64,000 nt of DNA, taken from Hemileia vastatrix. Its lineage: Eukaryota > Basidiomycota > Pucciniomycetes > Pucciniales > Zaghouaniaceae. Positions 10,300 to 21,900 of the stretch are shown piece by piece. The notes beneath the pieces are model-generated. The model did not search any database and was not told the origin of the DNA. It saw only the letters and a program-made list of their open reading frames with translations. The stretch's first letter is position 1. Each line of letters begins with the position of its first letter. The DNA is taken from contig JASXTE010000014.1 in assembly GCA_030280995.1 (NCBI GenBank), positions 24,906,150 through 24,970,149 on the forward strand. The letters run 5' to 3'. Both the position numbers and the translations under genes were made by a program.

Positions 10300-11499
10300 A
10301 GTAAACTATCTACTAGTTTTTTGACTTCGAACTAGTACCTTCTCTTTCCTTCAAATTTACACAGTCTTCCAACTTGTGCTTACCCCCACAATACATACAT
10401 AACCCATTATCTGCTCTTCACTTCCTCTCAGCTTCTTTAAGTTCCCCTTTAGGATCCAGTACTTTGCTGATATCGCCTGGGGTCGAGCCTTTTGGTCGAG
10501 GTTTATCCTTTCCCTTATTGGGTTTGGATTGAGTCGAGGAGGATTGATTTGGTCGTGGGTGTGAAGAAGGTCCCGATTTAAAATTTAGGCCTTGAGATTT
10601 GTTGGCATATCGACGATGTTGAAGTCGTCCTTGATAAAGGCGGTCAAGTTTGAGAGTTCAATCCATTAAATCCGTTAAAGTAGTCATCTTCTGACCGTGA
10701 AGATTTAATTGATCCAGAATCCTCGAAGGAAGTCCTTTCTTGAAATGATACTTAAGAACAGCATCATTCCAACCTACTCGAGTTTGAAGTGCTCTGAAGT
10801 TCGAGATATATTCAGAGTCTTTACCATTATCACTCATGCGAAGAAAATCAAGTTCAATTTCTGCGTTGTCCGTTTCATTAGGGTCCCCAAACAACGTAAA
10901 AAGTTGGTCTTCGAACTTTTCCCAATTATTGATAAGTAAGTGGGTTTCTGTTGAAGAAAGCATGAGCAGATAAGGTTCGAACCATCTTGCTGCTTTCCTG
11001 GCTAGGAATGAAGAAGCGTAAACAACCTTTGATCGGTCGCTGTTTAAGGTTCGAGGGTCATTATGGAACAGTAGCTTGCAGGTTTGCAAGAAGGGTTGCA
11101 ATCTGTCGGGGTGATCTCCGTCGAATTTTTCAGGAGATTTCATAGAAGGAGTTTTGAACTTAGATCCCTCTGAAGACGTTGGATTTGAAAGGGTTTCATA
11201 AAAAGTCTCATGAAATCTTCCAGAGAGTTAGATGGTCCCGGTTCTGAGGATTGGCCAGAAGGGTGATTGGCAGGGGTGGATGGTGCCTCATGCATTGTAT
11301 CCTCTCCTTCTTCTTCATCACTAGAATCATCAAAATCTTGTGGAATGTCTTCTACAGATTGAACTAAATGTTGCCGTTCCCTAAGGTCGAGTGGTTCCAA
11401 AGAGTGAGTGCGAGAAACAGACCTTGTGGCTGTTGGCCTGCCTCTAGCGCGAGCTCTAGTAGTAGCGCCCGTAGGAGGAGTGCATTGAACAGGTGCCAT
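10300..11499 (-). pseudogene. gag: LTR-1 gag (capsid and zinc knuckle), frameshifted
   Basis: The start ATG at 11499 opens a 119-codon Arg/Ser/Glu-rich N-terminal part. A frameshift near 11140-11200 is needed to reach the capsid frame at 10658-11143, which shows the retrotransposon-gag pattern (KFDGDHPDRL, ARKAARWFEPYL, FEDQLFTLFGDPNE, YISNFRAL). Beyond it an in-frame TGA interrupts LMD-x-TLKLD, and a second TGA lies just before a zinc knuckle of form C-x2-C-x3-H-x4-C at about 10375-10410. Both TGA codons sit where arginine is expected. Gag would form the particle and bind the RNA; this copy cannot make it whole. Confidence 0.85.
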
Positions 11500-11570
11500 T
11501 TAAAATTTTAGAAGCACCTAAAAAGACTTAGTAGTGCAAAGAATGAGAACTACGGAGAATTAAATTATAC

Positions 11571-12346
11571 TGTCACCGGACGACCTACGCACAAGGTCGA
11601 GGATGTTCCTGTAAGTGAGATGAGGGATTTTAGAAACTTCTTCGAAGAACAGAGGAATGATTCGAGGAAATGATTCGAAGGTCACTCGAAGTGATAGCTA
11701 TAGGTTTGAGGTTCGATTGAGAAGAATTATAAACTATTTCCAAGGTAATAATAATTCTTAAAATCTCAAGAAGGGTTGGCAACTCAATAATCAAAGATTT
11801 AGGATTTAGAAATGAATATTGAGAAGGTAAAAGAAAGATACAATAACAATGATTTAACTTTTAAGGATTTACCACTATTAATGTAAATACGATATTATAA
11901 TTTAACTCTAAGGAATATCGAACCAAATACCCAACTCCTTTTATATCCTTTGTTCCTCCTTGCATTGACCTCGCTTCCATCGCAGCATTCCCATTCCATT
12001 GACCATTACTAACATACACTTAGACCCTCTCCACTAAATATCTTTCCATGCTCAATTTACCCCTATTAATTAATTAACAAAACTTTAATGAAAAAAAAAC
12101 TACTACTATACTATTTCGTTGATCCTAGCGCTGTGCGTCGCTTATTGAAAAGGACTAAGGTACCCTATTGGGAGATTGACTAATTTAGATTTAGAGTTTA
12201 GGCTAGCGCAGTTAAATAGTAAGTACACAAAGGAAAATCGCAGTTGCTATGGAGAATTGCTTTCTGCGCTTCGAGTATAGATTTAGGACTTGATATTATT
12301 GATTTATTGAGTAAATTTTGCTTCGAGTGTCACGTGGCGCGTGACA
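11571..12346 (-). repeat. 5' LTR of LTR-1
   Basis: This 776-base copy of the LTR begins TGTCACC and ends GTGACA on the plus strand, followed by the AGGAT duplication at 12347-12351. In element orientation it is upstream of gag and should hold the sense promoter. The bases just inside it (minus strand GTATAATTTAATTC) do not resemble a standard tRNA 3' end, so priming is unexplained; self-priming, as in Tf1/sushi elements, is one possibility. Confidence 0.94.
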
Positions 12347-12351
12347 AGGAT

Positions 12352-13069
12352 TAAGTGAGGTTTAATAAAGGACAGATAAAAGGCTAAATTCATTACTAGT
12401 GACTTTTTTCTCAAAATAGTTATAAAATATGTATAATTCTGGAATCAAGCTTCAATAAAGTTGAATTGAAACAGAGATACTTTTTAGCAGCACAACACCA
12501 TATTTACAAAGGTGTACAATACCTCAAATATTACCCATAATATAGGAAGGAAAGGAATCTACAAAATTCACATTTGAAACGAGGATTTATATTTTGAATT
12601 TGAAATTGAGAAATGGAATATTATTTTTCAATTTAAATATCTATTAGTTATTTTACCAAAAGGTTTCAGTAATCAGATTGAATTTTGATGGTATTTTATT
12701 GTAGATTAATCATTTTGATGAGCTATTTACTCAAAATAACTGGTTTCGGTTCTAATATTCCATGTGAAATTCATTACAAATCTTTTTGAAAGTGAATATT
12801 TGACATATTGGATATGCAAAAGCTTTTGTTAGATAAAAGTGAGATCAAAGGGAGTTCAACTCATGATCAAATTAGGATTTTGCAAGATCAAACGGTGATC
12901 AATGTAGGTTCATCTTGAGCTCAATTTGTGACAAATCTCTGACTAAATGTAAGGCCAAAAAATTTCCAACATGGTGATGATGTGTGCAAAATTCAGGCAT
13001 AGATTAGTGGCTCAAAGGAGTTCAAGAAAGGGGTATTTCTAGCAATACCCCCCCATTTTTTCTGTGGTG
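12352..13069 (-). repeat. Left arm of inverted repeat, inner end with CACCAC terminus
   Basis: This continues the arm after the LTR-1 insertion and matches 31699-32415 inverted. It ends at 13064-13069 with GTGGTG (CACCAC on the minus strand), preceded by CTGTGGTG-type bases, a C run and a TATT...AGCAATA palindrome. The same tip recurs at 17356, 27861, 31699 and 63795, so it is a transposon terminus with the element body lying to the left. No genes seen. Confidence 0.8.
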
Positions 13070-13570
13070 ATAAGTGTCTGTCCAAAGACTTACAAAATGT
13101 ATGTTAGTATCAATACATTGTTCTAGGTAGTAGTTTCATTTTGGATTTTGAACTTCCATCTAAAGCATTTTACTATTAGAAAGAAACATAAATAAGGGTG
13201 ATAAGAGTGAAATTATTCTATTTTGTGGTTATAATGTAACAATAAAGCACATTTTTGTTAAGAAAAATTTTCTTCTTCAACAAATCAAAATTTACTCTAT
13301 AGGCACAAGTTTTTTTAAGTGATATTATTCATTTCAATTACCATTGATTTACTTCCAATATTTTTTAAAAATACAATAATAAAACATTTGAAAGAATCAT
13401 GAGATTAGTGTAGCAGATGCTAAAAAGTTATTTTGTCTTTTTATTCAAAACTGATTATTAATTTTTTGCTTCAATTAATCTTTTAACAACCACTATCTTC
13501 AAATACCAATCTTGCTTAAGATTTCAAGTATCAGATGTATTGGAAAGTTCTCAATAATGATTTATCAAAT
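13070..13570. other. AT-rich interval with no recognised feature
   Basis: About 500 bases between the CACCAC terminus and the first traces of the SNF2-like pseudogene. I see no credible ORF, repeat or RNA gene. Confidence 0.5.
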
Positions 13571-15760
13571 TTATATGAATGTAATTTCAAGATTTCAAAA
13601 CTTACCAGCACCCACAATTTTACAGTGAGGCCATTTGAATGCTCATATTTTTGGACTATATGAAGAAAGAAAACCAACCCTTGTTGGTAATCTTTCTCAA
13701 GTGCAGAGTCAGCACATTGGACCACTTTTGGGTGACATTGGGTCTGGATCTCACTATTTAAACCAAAGAAGTGCCTTGAATCCTATGAAGCCATTCTATA
13801 TTAATGCTTACTTGGTTCCAGTTTTCTGTAATCAGTATTAACTTTGGGGGTGCCTCTTTTCTTCAAGTTCACAAATCAGTCTTGCTAAAGAAGCTATTTC
13901 TTCTGCTCAAATCAATTTATGTCTGATGCCAAACTATGACTCCACTATCTTTTTTATTAACCTGAATGTAATTTTTGAAGGCTCTTTCTAAATATCTCAG
14001 AGTACTCAAGGTTGGAAAGCTGATCAACTTATTAGAGGAATGAAAACAGTTCTCAAAAAACATAAACTTCAAGTAATAAATTTTATGATTGACAATGAAA
14101 AAATGTTAAAGGAAAAGTTGGATATCATGTGGAGGCACCAGGACAACCATTGGCTTAGAGCTAGATTCAATGCCTATAAAGATAAGTTTCCCAACAATCA
14201 ATTAACCCCTGAAGGAAACAAGTCAATACTTGCTGATGAAATGGGTTTGGGAAAGACACTGTCAACTATTTCTCTTATTATTGCAACTCAAAGTGAAGCA
14301 AGAAAATTTCAGGTCATGGAAAATCAAGAAGGTATTAATTGGAGTTCAGCCACACTGACTATATGCCCACTGGCAAGACTATTGAGTTGGATCAATGAAA
14401 AAAGTGTGCACTTTGAAGATAATGTGCTTCATTTTAAGGATCATTATGGGAAGGATTTTCAAAATATTAACGTCAAAGAGCTACAGGAAACTGCTATTGA
14501 CTTAATGACCTATGAAACAGCTAGCCCGATGATTTCAAAAAATCAAAGCTAAAAAAAGATACTGGTGACTCAAAAGCTCTATTGGTTTAGATTTGTTTTA
14601 GATGAAGCTCAGTTAGTGCCCATTTCTATTTCTAAAACTTAAAAAGTAATTTTTATAATCAATTTTTATAAATTTTCTTTTAGTTACATTAAAAATCCTT
14701 ACTTGCAGAGGGCTAAAATAATATTTGACTTGGAATCCTAACACCGACTATGCTTGGCTGGAACTTCTCTTCAGAACAGGCCAACTGACCTTCAAAGTCT
14801 TAAATTTTTTCTTAGAAATAACAAGTGGCAAGAAGAATGGTTATGGAAGAATTTGCTTCTTGCAAGTTTGCAAAAAGGAAAGTCTAATTCTATTAAATAA
14901 ATCAATCACTTAATGAAAGTCATAAGCCTACATAGAACAAAGGATGCAATTTTGTCTCTTCCAAAAAATATTCAAAGGGGGATATCAGTTCAATTAGCAG
15001 ATCCATGGAGTTCTAAACTTGATGTGCTTCAAGTAGGATTCACTGAGTGATATGGGCCCTCCAGAAACACTGACCTCCCTTGGGACTCATCCAAGTTTCT
15101 TAGAGAGCTGATGATTTTAAGAAAATTCTGCAACCATCCAATCTACGAAAATCTGGATGAAACTCTAGCTTTTGATTTCACCTGGAAGCATCCCACAAGG
15201 ATTTGTCATCTTATAGGCCACTTGAAAAACTTTTTGTTAAGTGAAAGGGGTGTAAATTTTTCAAAAGCTGTTATATTCTCCAACTTTTCAGACTTTTTGC
15301 AGATGTAAGTGATTCTATAATGAATTTTTTAACAAAATTGTGTTGGCTTTTTAAAAACGATTTTCTAATATTTCAAAATAGAATAAAAATGGCTTTAGAT
15401 GACCACATTATTAGGTATACCCAGCTTATGGGTGAACTCAGCAGGACAAAGAAAGACAAAAATTTTCATGAATTCCATTTTAATAAAAATTGTCAAGTTT
15501 TGGTTGGAACAATTAAGGCTTCAGGAGTGGGTATAGATCTCAGGTGTGCTCAAAATGTATATATAATGGTGAGCCCAACGTCTTATATTTCAAAATTAAG
15601 AAAAAAAATATTAAATTTTTTATATGTTCAATGTTGAAATAGGAGCCAAATTGGAATCCAGAAGTTGAGCAGCAGGCTGTTGATTGGCTGTATAGAATGG
15701 GGCAGCAAAACGAAGTAAATGTTTTGAATTATTTTGTACATGGAAGTATATAATTCAGCA
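13571..15760 (+). pseudogene. Decayed SNF2-family helicase (Rad5/Rad16/ULS1-like)
   Basis: Several open pieces in shifting frames give SNF2 ATPase motifs in order. Motif I, ILADEMGLGKT, is near 14230; a Ia-like TLTICPLARLLSW near 14360; FVLDEAQ (motif II, usually DEAH/DEAQ) near 14590. C-terminal lobe traces follow: LRKFCNHPIYEN near 15120, VLVGTIKASGVGIDL near 15500, and QQAVDWLYRMGQ near 15680. The best-preserved piece is 14040-14552 (170 codons). Short gaps with GT...AG character may be introns (for example around 15305-15380), but there are also true stops and frameshifts. Upstream traces at 13571-13841 are uncertain. It lies between inverted transposon arms, so it may be cargo of a transposon or a host copy caught between insertions. 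Confidence 0.85.
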
Positions 15761-15932
15761 TGTATAAGATTCAAAGAAAAAAATGGAGCTAAAAATGTAA
15801 GCCAAATTTCAATTCTATAAATTTTAATGATAATAGTAACTGTTAAAATTATGTTTTTGTTTTCAAGGCTTAGTGTCTCAAACAGTGAAAATGAGAAGTA
15901 TCAGTGTGCTAACCTATTATTAAGGGAGTTTT

Positions 15933-16968
15933 TCAATCACTCACATTAGAGGAAGCAATAATTTTAAGGAGAACAGGTAAATTGATGTGATTTTGAGGAT
16001 TTAAAAGTCTGAGTTGTTGAGGATTTAGTGATGCAAGATATAATGGAGAGTAACAGTCATTTGGCAAACCCTGGTTAACATGAGAAGGATTAAGGTTAGG
16101 TGATAATGTTGAAACAAAAATGATTCTGTTGTACAAGGCCAAGTCCTTAAGCGCACTTCCATAGTAGGTTGAAGTATCTCAAATATAAAGTGCTGTTTTT
16201 CAAGTTATTGTGCAAGTTTAGAAAAATCTTCAGACCTCCATTGCATTTAGATATGTCTTAATGATCCATTATTCTAAATTTTGGTGTCTGAACAACACTT
16301 GATGTTTGTGATAAGGTTGTGATAAGTTTCACAACATGGAAGTTGTTTGAGAAGTTTATTTCTGTTAACTGAATTTTAAGAATCATTGTTATTTGAAATA
16401 AAGGTAATGAATAAAAATGGTTAAAAAAAGGGGATTTTCACACTTTTTTTATTCTATATTTATTCTTTCTCACTTTTATTATTTCTTGAGAGCTATGAGA
16501 ATCTTTCCCAACTCTTAATTTATCAGCATGACCTAAAAATCAATGGTGAAGAACTCCCATTTGATTTGAGAAGCTAATTTGAGTTGAGTCAATCAGATAT
16601 GCAATCAAATTATCAGTTTTTAAGGCATTGTCCCAGTTTTTAATGAGAATATTTGCCAAGAACTGGTTCCATTTTTCAAAGCAGTCAAGGTTGCAAGCAA
16701 AAGTTGACCTGGGGAAACCGCACATGCAAAGGTGGTAAATAAAAGATTCACAGAAAATTGGTGGGAAATTTTCCAAAAATGCTGAATTTGATTCTGGATG
16801 ACGTAGTTCAGAGGCAATGTTGCAAGAATTCATGTCAAATGATGAAAATCTGTCTAATTGCTCTTCAGTAGGGTTTTGTTTCCATCCATTTGATTCTGGT
16901 GACATATCCAAAAGTGAACAACAAAAATTTTTTATAGATCTACAAAAGTGAGAATTGAATGGAGGCAA
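15933..16968 (-). pseudogene. Unrecognised minus-strand coding remnant
   Basis: Two open pieces, 16540-16968 (142 codons) and 15933-16142 (69 codons), lie on the strand opposite the helicase remnant. The longer one is Cys-, Phe- and Trp-rich with natural-looking amino-acid use and begins MPPFNSHFCRSIKN. No known domain was recognised, no stop-free join of the pieces is evident, and either could be chance in AT-rich sequence. It may be a second decayed gene of the same transposon. Confidence 0.3.
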
Positions 16969-17361
16969 AGTCTCATTAAAAATTCTATTAAGTTTGCGTG
17001 TAATTGTGGGCAGGTTTCAATGAGGAAAGTAACAGCTACTAGGGTTCATAAACAATTAGATTAAGAAAGTGTTTAATAAAATTAAACAAACAGCAACTAT
17101 AAATTGTGGAGCTCCAAAACTTTATGATCATCGTAGATTTAAGTAGAAATATCACAAAAATTAAGAATAAGAAATATTTCAACTTTATGGAATTATAACA
17201 TTCATAAATTATGTTTTTATATGCAATTTGAACTCAAAAGAAATGGCACAAAAGGAAGAGAAAGATTATGTGATAAAAGCAGACTCATTTGAGAAAAGTA
17301 TTTTTTTTTTTCAAAAAATGTTTCCACAAAAATAATTAGATAAATGTGAGGCTATCACCAC

Positions 17362-17938
17362 GGGAAATCTAGGGGTGAATTGCTAGCAAACCCCTCTCTT
17401 GAAATTTAAAGTGTCCCTTAATTATGCCAGGTTTATGAATACTTTATAAAAATAAGTAAATTAGAGTTAGATTTACATTTATTCTCAGATTGATTATAGA
17501 CAGAATATCAACTGATTCCAAATTATGCACAAGTTAATCCTCCAGAACTTAATTTTGGTCCTCTGTTGAGCACAAATTGAGCACAAATTGATCTAACCTT
17601 AGCTTATGCATATACAATAATTCAGGATACTTGCTCTATTAAATTTGATAATAAAATAAAATATTGATGAATTTATATAAATAAAAATTATTATGTAAGA
17701 TATTAAATTATTAATTTAGGCATCATAGGAGGGCACTTAATAGAACTTAATTATACTATGTGACACCTAAATACTGTATCACACAGTTTGAAACATTTAA
17801 AATAAAATGTGTCATGATGGGCAATAAAATTGCTTGGACAGACACTTTCAAAATTAATACTGACCATAATACACAAGTATGAAACCTTGGCATCTATCCA
17901 ATAAATGATTTTCCTTCTGATTAATGGTTTTTTCTCAC
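17362..17938. other. Subterminal sequence of the 10.5-kb element
   Basis: This follows the left CACCAC tip and its hairpin (GAATTGCTAGCAAACCCC). It contains a short direct duplication (TTGAGCACAAA twice near 17570) and otherwise AT-rich sequence. No gene seen. Confidence 0.5.
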
Positions 17939-18930
17939 TTACTCCCTTCTAAAAATTGTCCTTGTGAGGTTTGTCTGACCTTCAGGGGGGTAATTTGGCC
18001 ACATCAAACTACTTCTATCTCCATGATTGACCAAAACATCATCCTCATTTCCATCTAAAGAGTTGATCTCATCTGACTGTGGCTGATCAAAGTGGTCCAC
18101 CACAAATTTAGCCAAAATTTTGGTGAACACTTTTTTGATGGATAGTGACTAACTGGTGCTTTCCGAAATTGTCCACCTGAAGTTAGGCTAAACTTCAGGA
18201 GGATAAATTTATTAAGAATACCAAATTAACTGAAGAATACTTTTGCCCTAGCTACTCTGCATCATAAAAGTGTCCAACTGAGGTTTAGCCATAATTCAGG
18301 TAGACATTTTTGGAAAGGCACAGTCTGATGGGTTTAATATCTATATATGGCAATAAGTATCAGTTTTTTATCAACATGGAACTAGAATTAATTTAATAAG
18401 GCCAAAGTGTCCACCTGAAGTTTGGCCAAAATACAGGTGGAAATTTTTATGAGGATTACTTGATGAAATGAAGAAGACTTGCAATTACTTTTCATCATAA
18501 AATTTTCAAACTTAAGTTTATCAAAAATTGTGGTGACACTTTTTCAAGATCCAGTAATATGGGATCAACCCTCTATATGGCAATGAGAATCAATTTTTAG
18601 TCAATCATGGCATTAGAAGTAATTTGATATGGACAAACTTTCCACCTGATTTTTGGCCAAAAATAAGTTGGAAATGTTTATGAGGAATACTAGATTAACT
18701 AAAGAAGACTTGCACCCCACTACTGTACATCATAAAAGTGTCCACCAGAAGAATTCTCAAACTTGTGGTTGACACCTTTGGCCTGGTCCAGCCATATGGG
18801 ATCATTTCTGCATATGGAAATGAGGATTTCATTTGGTCAATCATGGTACTAGAAGTAATTTGATATAGACAAAGTGTCCAACTAAATATTGGAAAAAAAT
18901 CAGTTGAAAACTTCATTAAGTTTTTCAAAA
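17939..18930. repeat. Short-unit palindromic array, with one unit inverted
   Basis: Units of about 235 bases carry two related imperfect palindromes: one of type GTGTCCA-(variable)-TGGACAC and one of type TGTCCACCTGAAGTTTGGCC-...-CAGGTGGA. Examples of the first are near 18270, 18505 and 18739; of the second near 18164, 18405, 18640 and 18875. The first stretch, 17939-18130, holds the same unit in the opposite orientation. These short units lack the roughly 370-base spacer found in the units from about 19300 onward. Confidence 0.8.
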
Positions 18931-21900
18931 AATCAAATTAAGTACAATTTTATTCCTGATTATGCCCATTTTATCCAACACGTCTTCTGAGCCTTGAAAG
19001 TAGGCATTTAGAATGAATTTTTAATTTAATATAAAATCCCTTTTATTCAACCTCTTTCTTTTTATCCATAATTTTCTTTTAGATATCAATTAGTTTTATG
19101 TAAAACAAATCATTTTCATAATTTTTTATCTGTATTTAATAAAATTATTAAAGGTTTAACATCACCCTGTAAGCATTTGGCACATGTTTTTTTGCTATAC
19201 TAATAAAAATAATAATATACTGATGACAAAAAATTGATCGAATGATAAAATATTAATAAAACAGAACAATCAAATACCAGTGGATATGTTTTAAAAAAAA
19301 CCAGTTGCACTGAAGAAGAGCTGCACCCTAGATACTCACCATCAAAAAAGTGTCCAGCACAAGTTCGGCCAATCTTGTTCTGGACACCTTTGGTCAGGTG
19401 CAGTCATATGAGATCAATTCTTGCTATGGCAATGAAAAAAATTATTTGATAAAAAACTTCACTAGAAGTAGTTTTACATAGCCAAATTTTCTACCTAGAG
19501 TTCATCCAAACCACAGGTGCACAATTTTATATCTTTAAAAAAAGTCAATTTAGTACAATTTATCCCTGATGGCTCTCATATGCTTCAACACCTCTACTGG
19601 CCTTTGATAGTAGGAATATTACTTGGATTTCTTTTTTCATATTTGATCCCTTTAACTTAATTTTTTATTCCCAATATTGCTTTTGGATATCAATTAATAA
19701 TTTTTAAAAAAAATTATTTTAATATTTTTATACATTTATTTAATAATATTATAAATGGCATAACATCACCTGGTATGCATTTGGCACATGAGTTTTTTCT
19801 ATACTTATAAAATTAATAATATAATGGCGACCAAAAATTAATCAAATGATATTTATGAGTGATGAAAAAAGATAAAATAAAAGTAGACATGTTTGTAAGA
19901 AATACTAGATGAACTGAAGAAAAATTCTTCCCTAGCTACTCTCCATCATAAAAGTGTCCAGCACAAGTTTGGCTGAACCTGTTCCGGACACTTATGGTCA
20001 GGTCAAGTCAGATGGGAGCAATTCTCTCTATGGAAATGAAGATAAATTTTTGATAAAAAATTACACTAGAAGTAGTTTGATATGGCAAAATTTTCATGTT
20101 GAAGTTTTGGTAAAGCTCAAGTGGATTTTTTTTTATTTTTACAAAAAAGAAAATTTAGTGCAAATTTAGCCCTGATTGTGCTAATTTGATTCAACATCTC
20201 TTTTTTCTGTTTAATGCAGGAATTTAACTTGGATTTAAATTTTCATCTTTGATTTCTTTTATTTTACTTTATTCCTCTCATATTGCTTTTGTATAGAAGT
20301 TTATTTTTTGTAAAATAAATCATTTTCATATTTTTTTACCTATATTTAATAATATTATAAAAGGTGTAACATCACCCAGTATTCATTTGGCACACAATTT
20401 TTGCTATACTGATAATATTAATAATATAATGTTGTCAAAAAATTAATCAATTGATAAATATGAGTGAGGCACAAAGATTTAATAACTGTGGAAATGTTTA
20501 TAAGAAATTCCAGATGATTTAAAATGACTTGCACCCTGGCTACTCTCCATGATAAAAGTGTCCAGCACCAGTTTGGCCAAAATTGTGCTGGACACTTTTG
20601 GTTGCATACCGTCAGATGCAATCAATTCTTTTTATGGAAATGAGACTGAATGATCACTCCATAATTGCACTGAAAGTAGTTTTATATGGACAAATTGTCC
20701 CCCAGAAGTTTTTCCAAACCTAAGGTAGACAATATTTTACTTTGGTAAAAAGTAAATTTGATCCATGTTAATCTATGATGGTGCCCATTTTTTCTGAAGC
20801 CTCTACTGGCTCATGATAGCAGAAATTATACTTAATATCTTTATTTCATGTTTTATCTCTTTAATTTTAATTTTACCCTTTTATTTATCCTTTAGCTTTT
20901 AAATATCAATTTTATTTTGGTAAAACTGATAACTTTCACATTTTTTTACATTTATTATATGATATTATTAAAGTTTGAAAATCACATAGTGTACATTCAG
21001 TACACATGTTTTTCTATACTAAAAACATTAATAATATAATGGTGACTAAAAAATAATTAAATAATAAATATGGATGACATAGAAAGATCAAATTCCCATA
21101 GACATTTTTAAAATGAAGATAAGATTAACTGAAGAAGACTTTCACCCTAGCTACTCTCCATCATAAAAGTTTCCAGAACAAGTTCAGCTGAGCTTGTGCT
21201 TGACACTTTTGGTTGCATGCAGTCAGATGGGATAAATTTACTCAATGGAAGTTAAAATGAATTTTTGCTCAATTATTGCACAAGAAGTAGTTTTATACTG
21301 CTATACTATCCTCCTGATTTTTTTGAAAACCTCAGGTGGACACTTTTATTAATTAAAAAAAATGAAAATATATTCCAAATCTAGAACTGGTGGTGCAATT
21401 TTGGTCTGAAAACTCAAATTTTCTTTGATGGCAGAAATTTTATTTGAATGTTTAATTTCATATTTAACCACTTTTATTTTACTTTTTTATTCCTTTTTTG
21501 CTTTCAAATATCAATATATTTCTTGTAAAACTAATACTTTTCATATTTTTTAGACTTTTATTTAATTAGATTATTAAAGATGTAGCATCTCCCAGTATGC
21601 ATTTGGCTTATAATTTTTTAATACTAATAACATTAATAGTATAATGGTGAAAAACAATGAATCAAATGATAAATATGAATGACACAGAAACATCATATAT
21701 AAGTGGATTTTTTTATAAGGAATACCTGATGAACTGAAGAAGACATGCATCCTAGATACTCACCATCATAAAAGTGTCCAGCATAAGTTCAGCCGAACTT
21801 GTGCTGGACACCTTTGGTTGCATGCAGTCAGATGGGATAAATTTACTCTATGGAAATGAAAATGACATTTTTCTCAATCATTGCACAATAAGTAGTTTGA

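Larger units (their letters stand above)
3858..12346 (-). mobile_element. LTR-1: full-length Ty3/gypsy chromovirus retrotransposon
   Basis: The element is bounded by two near-identical LTRs (TGTCACC...GTGACA as written on the plus strand) and a perfect 5-base duplication AGGAT at 3853-3857 and 12347-12351. Gag, protease, reverse transcriptase, RNase H, integrase and a chromodomain lie in that order on the minus strand, which is the Ty3/gypsy chromovirus order. The sense genes are damaged by in-frame TGA codons and a gag frameshift. The plus strand between pol and the 3' LTR holds an intact spliced antisense gene. The insertion lies in an inverted-repeat arm whose other copy at 32410-32440 keeps the uninterrupted target, so it happened after the arms formed. 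A clear primer-binding site and polypurine tract were not recognised. Confidence 0.96.
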
